A stretch of 64,000 nt of DNA from CAWHYG01 sp963833505 (GTDB lineage Bacteria; Eisenbacteria; RBG-16-71-46; CAIMUX01): positions 124,001-188,000 of the forward strand of contig CAWHYG010000006.1 of assembly GCA_963833505.1 (NCBI GenBank), given 5' to 3'. Below, in pieces: positions 16,399 through 24,715 of the stretch. Position 1 is the stretch's first letter, and each line of letters begins with the position of its first letter. Made by a program: the position numbers and the translations under genes. A model generated the notes under the pieces. The model saw only the letters and a program-made list of their open reading frames with translations. It had not been told where the DNA came from and ran no database searches.

Positions 16399-16713
16399 GA
16401 TGCCTGACTCGAGGCGATCCCAAGGTGTACCAGACGCGCCGATTCCGCGCAACGCTCATCCCGAGGAAGCCGAGGAGGAGCACCGTGGCGGCGGTCTCTG
16501 CGAAGGGCCTTCGGTTCGGCGGAGCCGGCCTCTTTGAGGGAGCTCGGGGCCCCGGTGGCGGCCGTCTCTGCGGTGGCGCGCCCCGAGCTTCGCGCTGACG
16601 CATCCGGCGCGGAGTCTTGCGTGGTCGTCCCCGCCGGTGCAGAAGCGACTCGCACGAGCGGCATTGACAGGACCGGACCCAGACCTCTATCTTCGAGCTG
16701 CTCGGCGTACGGT
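16399..16713. other. Divergent intergenic region smpB / tRNA-Leu
   Basis: 315 nt with the tRNA-Leu promoter at 16664-16693 and presumably the smpB promoter, which is not evident. No gene is seen. Confidence 0.5.
16664..16693 (+). promoter_or_regulatory. tRNA-Leu promoter
   Basis: Perfect TTGACA at 16664-16669, 18-nt spacer, TATCTT at 16688-16693; start of transcription about 16700, 14 nt before the tRNA. Confidence 0.65.
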
Positions 16714-16800
16714 GCGGAAGTGGCGGAATTGGTAGACGCGCTGGGTTCAGGGTCCAGTGAGGGTTCCCTCGTAGGGGTTCAAGTCCCCTCTTCCGCACCA
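16714..16800 (+). tRNA. tRNA-Leu (CAG)
   Basis: Class II tRNA of 87 nt with encoded CCA. Acceptor GCGGAAG pairs with CTTCCGC; anticodon loop TTCAGGG gives CAG; long variable arm GAGGGTTCCCTC; T loop TTCAAGT. Confidence 0.95.
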
Positions 16801-17306
16801 TCTTCAATCGACCCCGATCCAGGCGCCACAGCCGGACGGCTGTTCCGGCAGTCTGGCGCCGCGCGGACCGCTCTCCGGCGTCTCATCCGGCCTCTCACCT
16901 CGTCCGGCCCATCCGACCCGTCATCAGGCGTCTCATCCGGCGTCCTCATCCGGTATCCCGTTCACGGGAGCGAATCGATGGCCTCTTATCCGGCGCCTCG
17001 GGGACTTCTTGCTTCCGTGACCCGGGTTTCTTCCGTTCAGCCGGTACGTCCTGCGCAGGCAGCGGCGCGGCCTGAGATCGCTATTCCCTCGCGCCATTCT
17101 CATCAAGATCCCAAGGGTTGGGGTCGAGAGACACGGAAGGCCTGGTTCCGGACTGAGAATCCCCTGTATAACTCATCAAGCGGCCATTTCCCGGTTCCGG
17201 ATCTGTGCCGTCGTCGAGTAGGCTCGAAAGTAGCCTCACGCCGTCCCGGCTCAGGAAGTCGGGATTGCAGCGACGTCGTCGTCCTTGATTCCCACGAGGA
17301 GCGGTC
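16801..17306. other. Intergenic region, 506 nt, with short imperfect repeats
   Basis: No gene is supported. Between about 16875 and 16960 the motif (G)GCGTCTCATCCGGC and variants such as CGTCCTCATCCGG recur several times, a low-complexity cluster resembling the linker repeats elsewhere in the window. Confidence 0.45.
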
Positions 17307-18470
17307 ATGCAGCGGTTCGAGTTCAACACTCCGGTTCGACGCGCCCGGCGGATGCTGGGGGTGGCCATGGGACGCGCACTGGTTGGACCCCAGGTCGTGA
17401 GCCTCGAGACCACCCACCACTGCAACCTGCGCTGTTCCTTTTGCGAGTCCCATGGCAACCTGCTGGCCAAGCCGATCACCTCCACCCGGGAGTACGTCGG
17501 TGGGCGCGTCACCATGAGTCTGGAGACGATCCGCCGCCTGGCGGGGGAACTGGCCGAGGTGGGAACGGACATGGTCGAGCTCTCCGGGAAGGGCGACCCC
17601 ATCGCCCATCCGGAGCTCACCGAGATCGTTCGCGCCATCCGCGACGCCGGAATCAACTGCGCCCTGGTGACCAATGGCACTCTGGCCAAGCCCGATCTGG
17701 CGCCCACGCTGGTGCGGCGCGGACTCAGCCGTTTGAGCGTCTCGCTGAACTCGGGCAGCCGCGAGGTCTATCTTCGTTCGAACCACCGGGATCTCTGGGA
17801 CAAGGCGATCGCGTTCCTGCGCGACGTGCTGGCTGAACGCAGCCGCAAGGGCGGCCGGATTCCCTGGGTGCGCGTCACCAACGTCGTGACCAAGGAGAAC
17901 GTCGACGACATGGACGGCATGGTCGAGATCTGCCGCACGCTCGGCGTCGACGAAGTCGGCTTCCTCGTCATGGGAGAGCTGCCCGAGACCGGGCACCTTC
18001 AGCTCACGGGCCAGGACCTGGCTTGGATCAACCGAATGGTTCCGAACTGGAGCCGCCGGCTGAATGAAGCCGGAATCGTCCACTCCCTTCCCACCTTCGC
18101 CATCGACCTGGCCAGCCGGGTTCGGGATGGAGCTTCCCAGGAGAATCCGATTCAGCGTCAGATTCCCTGCTACGAAGGCTGGATGTTCTGCGTGATCGGC
18201 CCGGACGGCGTGGTCGTGCCCTGCTGCTATTGCGAAGAGCACAAGCTCGGCAACGTCTTCGACCAGAGCTTCGTGGAGATCTGGAACGGCGTGCTCTACC
18301 GGGAATTCCGCCGGTTGAGCCTGGAAATGCCCTCCACCGGCCGGTGGATCTGCAAGGAGTGTTTCACCACCTGCAATCGCGCGCTCCAGAATCGCCGGAT
18401 CTACAACCGCGTGCACCCGCTCAAGACCGTCAAGACCGAAACCGCGACCCCGGAGAGCGTGTCCCCCTAG
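17307..18470 (+). CDS. Radical SAM protein with SPASM-like C-terminus
   Basis: A 387-residue radical SAM protein. The [4Fe-4S]-SAM motif is CNLRCSFC (CX3CX2C, residues 37-44), followed by the strand motifs VELSGKGDPIAHPEL and CALVTNGTL. A cysteine-rich C-terminal segment (CYEGWMFCVIGPDGVVVPCC, YC, then WICKECFTTCNRA) matches SPASM/twitch auxiliary clusters. Such proteins modify peptides, sugars or tRNA-like substrates. No precursor peptide gene is recognised next to it, so the substrate is unknown. It stands alone with 500 nt upstream. The family is firm, function open. Confidence 0.88.
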   Translation: MQRFEFNTPVRRARRMLGVAMGRALVGPQVVSLETTHHCNLRCSFCESHGNLLAKPITSTREYVGGRVTMSLETIRRLAGELAEVGTDMVELSGKGDPIAHPELTEIVRAIRDAGINCALVTNGTLAKPDLAPTLVRRGLSRLSVSLNSGSREVYLRSNHRDLWDKAIAFLRDVLAERSRKGGRIPWVRVTNVVTKENVDDMDGMVEICRTLGVDEVGFLVMGELPETGHLQLTGQDLAWINRMVPNWSRRLNEAGIVHSLPTFAIDLASRVRDGASQENPIQRQIPCYEGWMFCVIGPDGVVVPCCYCEEHKLGNVFDQSFVEIWNGVLYREFRRLSLEMPSTGRWICKECFTTCNRALQNRRIYNRVHPLKTVKTETATPESVSP

Positions 18471-18846
18471 CCGTCAGGCGAACCATCCCGCACCTTGCGA
18501 TGCCTGCCCCCGGATCGGCGGATCGGCGTGGTTCCCTCCTGGATCGGGCCGGCGTGGTTCTCGTGGGGGACCCTGGAACCCGGTGTCGGCCATGAGCCCT
18601 GAGTCCCTGCCGGTCGCCTGAGCAAAGTCCTGATCCGAGCCAGATTCGGAGTTCGGCCGCGGCAGCCGCCGCGAACGAGTCTTGGTTCATGAGCCTTGGT
18701 TTCCCTGGTGACGCCATCACAACTGTGATCTCTTCCTTCTCATGCCTTTTCCGCTATGAAGTTACCGCCGCTTCCGATATAATCATCATGACAATGGCCT
18801 GTGCCTGGGATATGTGAGGCGCTTCCTTCGGTCGATGGAGGTTCTT
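18471..18846. other. Intergenic region, 376 nt
   Basis: No gene. A TATAAT at 18778-18783 is a likely -10 for the next gene; no good -35 hexamer lies at the right distance. Confidence 0.45.
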
Positions 18847-21093
18847 ATGGCACTGCGCACGCACGTCATGGCCCCGACGCGGCAGCGATGGATCCGGCAC
18901 CTGGCACTCCCAGGAACTCTCCTGGTCCTCCTGCTTGCAACGGCGGCTTCCGCTGTTCAGCTCCAGCTAGACGCGGTCGACTCCAGCGGCGTCGCTACGC
19001 CGGTCCGATGGTCCATCAAGGATGGCCAGGGTCATTGGGTTCCGGCCGGAGCTGATTCCATCAATCTCTCCCATTATGACAGCTACATGGGTATGTACTT
19101 CTATGGGAACGGGCCGGTCTCCCTGCAGGTCGGAACGGGCACGGCCACGATCATTGCGTGCAAGGGATTGGAATGCCGTCCGATCACGCTCAAGCCGAAC
19201 ATCACGACCGACACCTCCTTCGTGGTCACCATGACCCCTGTGTTCGACATGAGAAGTCGTAACTGGTACGGCGGCGACACCCACGAACACACGGCCCATC
19301 CGCCCGTGGACTATCCCAATATCAACCGGGCGCGGGCCTTCGAGATCCAGCAGGCCGAGGACCTCGCGATGATGTGGTGCCTCGACAACGGGGGCTACTT
19401 CATCGGCGGCCCGGATCCACTGAGCACGGCGCAGAGCATCCTCTACTACGCCACCGAGTGGCGGAATCAGGCCTACGGACACGCGGCCTTGCTCGGGCTC
19501 AAGATCACCGACAACGTCGGGTACGGATGCTGCACACCGCCCAGCGCCGCCTGGCCGCTGCTTTCGGAGGTGCGCCAATCCTGGAATCCAGGGTGGGACC
19601 AGGCGATGGCCCTGGCCCATCCGTGTACGGGCGCGGGTTTCTGGGACGACAACGGCTGGCCGGCCTGGGGCCTTGGGCGGGAGGCTCCCGTGCTGGCCTC
19701 GAGCGGAAACCTGGACCTGTACGACATCGCCTCGTACAGCGACACCGACGACGTCGCCCTGCCCGACTGGTACAACCTCCTGAACCTCGGCCTGCATGTG
19801 TCGCCTTCGGCCGGCGACGACGCCATGCTGGATCGTTACTTCTGCCGGCCGGGCGGCGGCTATCGCGTCTACGTAGAGGAAGACCAGGGCCACAGCGCGT
19901 CGACCTGGGTGCAGAACCTGAAGGCGGGGCGCTCTTTCATCACGAACTTCCCGCTGATCCCGATCTTCACGGTGGACGGCGCCAATGCCGGGGACACGAT
20001 GGATCGGCCCGGGCCCACCGCGACGGTCACCGTGCACGCCCGGGTGGAGTCCGTCCTCGGGGTGTCGACCGCGCAGGTGATCGTGAACGGCCAGGTGGCG
20101 GCCTCCTACAAGCTTCAATCCGGGCCCACGGGGACGGTCTGGGAATCCACCTTCCCGATCACCTTGACCGAGGGTTCGTGGATCGCGCTCAAGGTGACGG
20201 GGACAACGACCTCGAGGGCCGCGCCTTCGCCCAACCTCTTCGCCCATACCGGACCGGTCTACGTCACCATGAACGGCTCGCCGGTGGTGCGCACGGCGGC
20301 CGCCGGGTACTTCGCCGACTGGGTCGATTCGCTCCAGGTCTTCGCGAACCGCCGGGGCGGCTGGCCGTCGAGGTCGGACAGCCTGGACATCGTGACCCAC
20401 TTGAACGCTTCCCGCGCGTTTTACGACGCCTACTTCCATGTGCCGCCCGGGCCCTTCGCGCTGGAGGCTCCGGCCAATCTGGACACCGTGAACGACGCCG
20501 GGCCCGTCCTCTTCGACTGGGACGACGCCGTGGATCCCGAACAGGGCGACCGGGTGACCTACACTGTCTCCATCTGCGCCGACACGACCTTCCTTGGAGG
20601 CCTCAACTCGCCGATCCTTTACGCCAGCAACTGGAACGTGCCTCACCTCTACCTGGCCACGAACAAGCTCTACTGGTGGAAGGTGACCGCGAAGGACCGC
20701 GCAGGGAATCACACCCCTTCGACCCCAAGGTACCAGCAGTTCTACCTGACTTCGGATCCCGCCTCGGTCCGAACGCAGCAGAGTCCGCTCGCCGGCGGCT
20801 CCAACCGCCCGCGGCTGCTGCTGTGGCCGAACCCGTCGTCCAGCACCGTCTCGATCCAGCTCGCCGGAACGCCGATCGGCGCCTGCCAGTTCTGGGTCTG
20901 CGACGTGGGCGGCCGGCAGATCGCGGTGCTGCCGGCGCTGGGCCCGCCGGGAAGCCCGATCGGCGCGATCTGGAACGGAACGGATTCCCGAGGGCGTGCT
21001 GTTCCGAGCGGAGTCTACCTGGTGAAAGCCGTGCCGACCTCAAGCGCCGGCGAGGCCCCGGCCATGCGGACACGGGTTCTCATTCTCCGCTGA
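18847..21093 (+). CDS. Secreted CehA/McbA-like PHP-fold metallohydrolase with FlgD-like C-terminus
   Basis: A 748-residue exported protein. Signal peptide about 1-38 (ALPGTLLVLLLATAASA). Near residue 140 the motif WYGGDTHEHTAHP supplies the HxH of the PHP/CehA fold, and downstream histidines and aspartates (for example ALAHPCTG and SASTWVQNL) fit a metal-binding hydrolase. Residues about 400-480 form beta-rich segments, about 545-640 an FN3-like domain (GPVLFDWDDAVDPEQGDRVT) and 660-748 a FlgD-like sorting domain with GVYLVKAV. GGAGG at 18837-18841 favours the ATG at 18847 over ones at 18814 and 18835. Substrate unknown; acts outside the inner membrane. Confidence 0.8.
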   Translation: MALRTHVMAPTRQRWIRHLALPGTLLVLLLATAASAVQLQLDAVDSSGVATPVRWSIKDGQGHWVPAGADSINLSHYDSYMGMYFYGNGPVSLQVGTGTATIIACKGLECRPITLKPNITTDTSFVVTMTPVFDMRSRNWYGGDTHEHTAHPPVDYPNINRARAFEIQQAEDLAMMWCLDNGGYFIGGPDPLSTAQSILYYATEWRNQAYGHAALLGLKITDNVGYGCCTPPSAAWPLLSEVRQSWNPGWDQAMALAHPCTGAGFWDDNGWPAWGLGREAPVLASSGNLDLYDIASYSDTDDVALPDWYNLLNLGLHVSPSAGDDAMLDRYFCRPGGGYRVYVEEDQGHSASTWVQNLKAGRSFITNFPLIPIFTVDGANAGDTMDRPGPTATVTVHARVESVLGVSTAQVIVNGQVAASYKLQSGPTGTVWESTFPITLTEGSWIALKVTGTTTSRAAPSPNLFAHTGPVYVTMNGSPVVRTAAAGYFADWVDSLQVFANRRGGWPSRSDSLDIVTHLNASRAFYDAYFHVPPGPFALEAPANLDTVNDAGPVLFDWDDAVDPEQGDRVTYTVSICADTTFLGGLNSPILYASNWNVPHLYLATNKLYWWKVTAKDRAGNHTPSTPRYQQFYLTSDPASVRTQQSPLAGGSNRPRLLLWPNPSSSTVSIQLAGTPIGACQFWVCDVGGRQIAVLPALGPPGSPIGAIWNGTDSRGRAVPSGVYLVKAVPTSSAGEAPAMRTRVLILR

Positions 21094-21199
21094 TCTGAGG
21101 CTGCAGAACCGCCTTCCCGTCAACGCAGGCACTCGCGAGGCGAGTCGCACCGAAGCCCGTGTTCGCCGCCAATCGAGCGCGGCAGCGCGGGCTTCTGCG

Positions 21200-21520
21200 T
21201 CACTTCTTCGAGCTTGGTTCGGTCGCCGGCCTTTCCACGATGTCGAGGACGACCTCTCCGGCCAGCGCGCCGGTCGCGCCCCAGAAGGCGAAACGCAGCA
21301 CCTCGTCGACGTGAAGCGAGAACACCGGGAGGGAGATCGCATCCGGCAAGCTGGCCAGCAGGCCGTAGCGCCTCAGCTCGACCGCGCACATTCCGCCGAC
21401 GAACCCGACGAGGCCGGCTCCCATGAGCAACCGCCCGGGCCGGATGCGCTGCCGGAGCACGAGCGCGATGATCCACAGAGGCAGCCACGCGCAGGCGAGC
21501 CAGAGAAGGTCGCGGTTCAT
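21200..21520 (-). CDS. Small membrane protein of unknown function
   Basis: A 106-residue protein with hydrophobic segments at about 4-22, 31-50 and 75-92 and a charged C-terminus (ERPATEPSSKK). I do not recognise the family. Its ATG overlaps the stop of the preceding membrane gene (21517-21520), so the two are co-translated and probably interact. Confidence 0.65.
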   Translation of the reverse strand: MNRDLLWLACAWLPLWIIALVLRQRIRPGRLLMGAGLVGFVGGMCAVELRRYGLLASLPDAISLPVFSLHVDEVLRFAFWGATGALAGEVVLDIVERPATEPSSKK

Positions 21521-21861
21521 GGCCGGGCCTCGGGATCGGAGCCGCGGCCGCGATAGCGCACGAGCGCGCCGCCGAAGACGCCGAGAAGCACGGCCACCAG
21601 ACTGAATCCGAACAGGTGACGCGCGAGATCCACCACGCTCGGCGCCGGCGCCGGAACTTCGCCGAAAGCCCGCATCGGAATCGGCAGCCCGTGCCCGGCG
21701 GCGCGGAGGACGGATTCCACCAGTACCGCGTAGACGGCAAGCCCGGTCGAGACCAAAAGCAGATAGAGTGTCGCCCGGGATCCGATGGTCCGGCGCATGC
21801 CCACGCCCAGGATGGCGAGGGGAAGCCCGAAGAACATCAAGAGGATCTGGTTTGAAGACAT
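21517..21861 (-). CDS. Small membrane protein of unknown function
   Basis: A 114-residue protein with hydrophobic segments about 5-20, 30-52 and 80-100 separated by basic loops (GMRRTIGSRA and ALVRYRGRG). Not recognised. It starts 10 nt after the glycosyltransferase-like gene stops and overlaps the next small membrane gene, forming a three-gene operon with both. Confidence 0.65.
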   Translation of the reverse strand: MSSNQILLMFFGLPLAILGVGMRRTIGSRATLYLLLVSTGLAVYAVLVESVLRAAGHGLPIPMRAFGEVPAPAPSVVDLARHLFGFSLVAVLLGVFGGALVRYRGRGSDPEARP

Positions 21862-21871
21862 CGGCCTCCCG

Positions 21872-24382
21872 TCAGGATCCCTGGTCCGTCAGCCCCGACT
21901 CGAACTCGGATTGAAACTGCGGCGGGATCAAACCTCGCCAGCGTGCGTCCCAGGAAGGAGCAGCCCCCGCGCCGCCTGCGCCCGCGACGAACGGCTGCCG
22001 GAGCGCCCGGGCGGCTGCCCGCCCTCCTCTGCGATAGAATCGAGCCGCCGCAGACGGTGCCAGGCCGCGCGTGATCCGGTCAAGGTCTCCGGCCAGGTTC
22101 CGCAGATCGCCATCCCGTCCGAGGATCCAGATCGGAGCGCGCGACCCCAGCTCGCATTCATGCGCCGCCGCCAGCCCATCCCAGAACGCGGACACCTCTC
22201 CCGGATCGGGCGCTTCCCCGCTCGCGGCGTCTCCGCCGGCCACGACCGCGGCTTCCCGCTCGCTTCCGTTTCCCGGCGCAATCACTGTTCCGCGCCCGTT
22301 CCCGCTTCCCGGCGCGCCCGCCGCTTCGCTCGCGTGTTCCGGTCCCGCTTGTCCTGCCGCGGCCAGGCGATCCGAGTTCCTGCCCGGATCCGGCCACATC
22401 CGGATCCGTCCTCTGTACCCGCAACAATAGCGCGCCCAACCGAGGCCTGCCGCCCTCTCGATCGGATCGAGTCGCGCGCGCGCCTGCACGACGCCCGCCG
22501 TCGCGGCCCCGTGAACCTCGAGGATGCCAGCCGTCCGAGCGAGACAGCGAGCGAGCGCAGGCCGGTCCTCCGGCGCGAAACGATCGAACAGCGAGCGCAG
22601 CGCACTCTCGCCGCCATACACGGCCATCGGCGCCAGGAAGACCTCGCCGTACTCGACCAGGCCGTCACGCAATGCGATCCGCCGGGCCCCATTCAGTTGG
22701 GCCAGGAACGGACCCGCTTCCGGAACGCGGCCGGCCTCGGCCCAGGAGATCCCGATACCTTCCCAGACCCGGCCCGAGTCCGCTTCGGCTTCAGCGGCCA
22801 GCGCCGGCCAGGACGACGCCGGCTCCTCACGGTAGATGCGGATCCCCCGCCCCTTCCAGGCGAAGGGCCGCATCAACGCCGGCAGGTTCCGGATCATTGC
22901 CGGAGAGAGCTTCTGGCCCGCCACCTCGCCGAAGACGGACCAGTCGGTTCCGTTCAGGGGCGCTCGAAGCGCGGGGAATCGTGAGCCCAGGATGACCCGA
23001 CCTTGCGAGAACGCTCCCAGAAGAAGCACCAGCGCGAGTCCGGCCTGCCGCAGCCGTCGAGACGACACCGAAGAGCCGTCGCGGGTCGCCGTGTTCTCGG
23101 GGACCGGATTGGAAGCATCTCTTCCGCCGGTGGGAGGCGGAGTCGAGATCGGACCAGAGGGCTCGCTTCCACGCGCCGGAGGGGGGGACGAGACCGGACC
23201 TGCGACGTCGCTTCGGCCCACCGGAGAGGAAGTCGAGATCGCGAGTCGGCCCGAGCGGACTGAGGGCGCCAGAACGGCCAGGAGCAGCAACGGGTAGACC
23301 GGAACGAGATACCGGGAGGCCGCATCCGGCGCGATCAGACAGAAGGCGGCCAGATGCGCCGCCGTTCCCGCCAGCACCAACGACGGGAAGATCGAACGCG
23401 CTCGCCGGATCAACACGCCCCAGCCCACCAGGACGGCCGCCAGAAAGATCAGGCCGGCGAGAGTGCGGATGCCGGACCCGCCGGGAAGATCGAATCCCGC
23501 CTGGAATCCCCGATTGAAGAGAAGCGTCGCGCGGGTGGCCGCTTGCGAGAGGCCTACGCCGGACCCGGGAGCCCGGCCATAGATCCGGAGCGCCCCTCCA
23601 GCCGTCTGCACCAGCGTGAGGAGCCACGGGATCAGCCCGATCCCGAAACCCGCCGCCGCCAGGCTCCACGGACGGCGCGGCCAGGCGCGCGCCCGCGCGA
23701 GACCGACCAGACCGACGCCCAGGATGATCGGAAGCGTGGAGTAGGTCACGTAGACGCTCAGACCGGCGACCAGGCCGGCCAGGCCGGCGAGGCGACCTTT
23801 CGCCGGCTCGCGCGCCGCGCGGCTCGCCAGGAACATCACCGCCCCGACCAGCGCCATGGCCTCGGCATGGTCTCCCTTGGCGATCAGGGCGGTCCTCACG
23901 AGCAGGGGCGGCGCCAGCAGATAGAGAAGCGCGAATCGCCGCGCGACGCTTTCGCCGGTCCAGGCCCGGACGGCCAGGAACCAGAAAAGCCCGCCCGCGA
24001 TCGTCACGGCCAGGGGAATGAGCTTGAAAGCCAGCAAGGTCGGACCGAAGAGCGCAAAGAGAGGAACCGCGGCCAGCGCGATGAGAAGGCTGCCGCTGCC
24101 ATAGGGCTCGAAGCGGCAGGCCCAGAGAGGGATTCCGGCCCCGTGACGGATCGCGTCCGCCGCCGCTCCGGCGTACAGCTCCTCGCGGTCGTAGAGGGGA
24201 CGCTCCGGTCCGCTGGTCCATGACAGCCCGGCGCAGTCGAACACGTTCATGATCCGGTCCTCTTCCGGATCGATCGCTGCCAGCAGGAACAGACCCCTGA
24301 GGACGAGGAGGGCCAGGAGAAATCCGCCTGTGCCCCGCGGAAGGCGGACCTTACGCGTCGTGTGGAAGCCGGTGTCTTTCAT
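21872..24382 (-). CDS. Large membrane protein, GT39/ArnT-like glycosyltransferase fold
   Basis: About 836 residues. The N-terminal half has about ten membrane helices and a lumenal acidic loop after helix 1 (IDPEEDRIMNVFDCAG), the arrangement of GT-C glycosyltransferases that use lipid-phosphate sugar donors. The C-terminal third is soluble and histidine/cysteine-poor, with GLGWARYCCGYRGRI in it. Two Pro/Ser/Gly-rich repeat linkers are present (around residues 385-435 and 715-750). The start is ATG at 24382 (TTG at 24394 is possible). Two small membrane proteins follow. Likely role is surface-glycan or lipid glycosylation; the substrate is unknown. Confidence 0.65.
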   Translation of the reverse strand: MKDTGFHTTRKVRLPRGTGGFLLALLVLRGLFLLAAIDPEEDRIMNVFDCAGLSWTSGPERPLYDREELYAGAAADAIRHGAGIPLWACRFEPYGSGSLLIALAAVPLFALFGPTLLAFKLIPLAVTIAGGLFWFLAVRAWTGESVARRFALLYLLAPPLLVRTALIAKGDHAEAMALVGAVMFLASRAAREPAKGRLAGLAGLVAGLSVYVTYSTLPIILGVGLVGLARARAWPRRPWSLAAAGFGIGLIPWLLTLVQTAGGALRIYGRAPGSGVGLSQAATRATLLFNRGFQAGFDLPGGSGIRTLAGLIFLAAVLVGWGVLIRRARSIFPSLVLAGTAAHLAAFCLIAPDAASRYLVPVYPLLLLAVLAPSVRSGRLAISTSSPVGRSDVAGPVSSPPPARGSEPSGPISTPPPTGGRDASNPVPENTATRDGSSVSSRRLRQAGLALVLLLGAFSQGRVILGSRFPALRAPLNGTDWSVFGEVAGQKLSPAMIRNLPALMRPFAWKGRGIRIYREEPASSWPALAAEAEADSGRVWEGIGISWAEAGRVPEAGPFLAQLNGARRIALRDGLVEYGEVFLAPMAVYGGESALRSLFDRFAPEDRPALARCLARTAGILEVHGAATAGVVQARARLDPIERAAGLGWARYCCGYRGRIRMWPDPGRNSDRLAAAGQAGPEHASEAAGAPGSGNGRGTVIAPGNGSEREAAVVAGGDAASGEAPDPGEVSAFWDGLAAAHECELGSRAPIWILGRDGDLRNLAGDLDRITRGLAPSAAARFYRRGGRAAARALRQPFVAGAGGAGAAPSWDARWRGLIPPQFQSEFESGLTDQGS

Positions 24383-24420
24383 CGCCTCCGGCAAGAGAAC
24401 TAATCCGGCGGAGCGAAGTC

Positions 24421-24628
24421 AAGGACCCGAACGTGGGGACTCCGCCCCGATCGAGGATCCGAACGCGGAGAACCCGAACGAGTGGAGGACCCGAACGCGG
24501 CGATTCCGACCCGGTCGAGGACCAGAACGTGGGGGCCCCAACGCGGCCGAGGATCTGAACGCAGGGAACCCGAACGAGTCGAGGACCCGAACGCGGCGAT
24601 CGCGACCCGGTCGACGATCCGAACGCGA
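24421..24628. repeat. 32-bp tandem array with 96-bp higher-order period
   Basis: Units start at 24421, 24453, 24485, 24517, 24549, 24581 and (partial) 24613, each beginning GAGGAYCCGAACG or close. Units 2 and 5, and 3 and 6, are far more alike (about 28 of 32 and 30 of 32) than neighbours are, and units 1 and 4 share GAACGTGGGG, so a 96-bp block was duplicated. There are no spacers, so it is not CRISPR. Confidence 0.85.
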
Positions 24629-24629
24629 T

Positions 24630-24661
24630 GATCCCGGCCTTCTTGAGGGAAGACCGGGATC
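24630..24661 (-). terminator. Hairpin downstream of the repeat-protein gene
   Basis: GATCCCGGCCTTC pairs with GAAGACCGGGATC (13 bp, one mismatch) around a 6-nt loop. No long U-tract. Possibly a second terminator or part of a bidirectional one. Confidence 0.45.
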
Positions 24662-24673
24662 GTCTGAAGAAGC

Positions 24674-24699
24674 CGGGTCCGGACTTTCGCCCGGACCCG
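24674..24699 (-). terminator. Terminator-like hairpin of the repeat-protein gene
   Basis: CGGGTCCGG and CCGGACCCG form a perfect 9-bp stem with an 8-nt loop, 16 nt past the stop codon at 24716. On the transcribed strand it is followed by GCTTCTTC, a weak pyrimidine tract. Confidence 0.6.
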
Positions 24700-24715
24700 A
24701 GATGTAGTTACTGGT

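Larger units (their letters stand above)
24383..24715. other. Intergenic region, 333 nt, mostly tandem array and hairpins
   Basis: No gene; contains the 32-bp tandem array and two strong hairpins, described separately. Confidence 0.6.

Noticed and set aside
16801..17306. CRISPR-like or regulatory array in the GGCGTCTCATCCGGC repeats
   Set aside because: Copies are few, irregular and closely spaced; it resembles the genome's general low-complexity repeats.
18967..20712. 581-codon open frame antisense to the CehA-like gene
   Set aside because: Shadow frame; Arg/Gly/Val-rich composition with no recognisable motif, against a clear secreted protein on the plus strand.
24421..24628. CRISPR array
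   Set aside because: Repeats are contiguous with no spacers of unique sequence, and no cas genes are present in the window.
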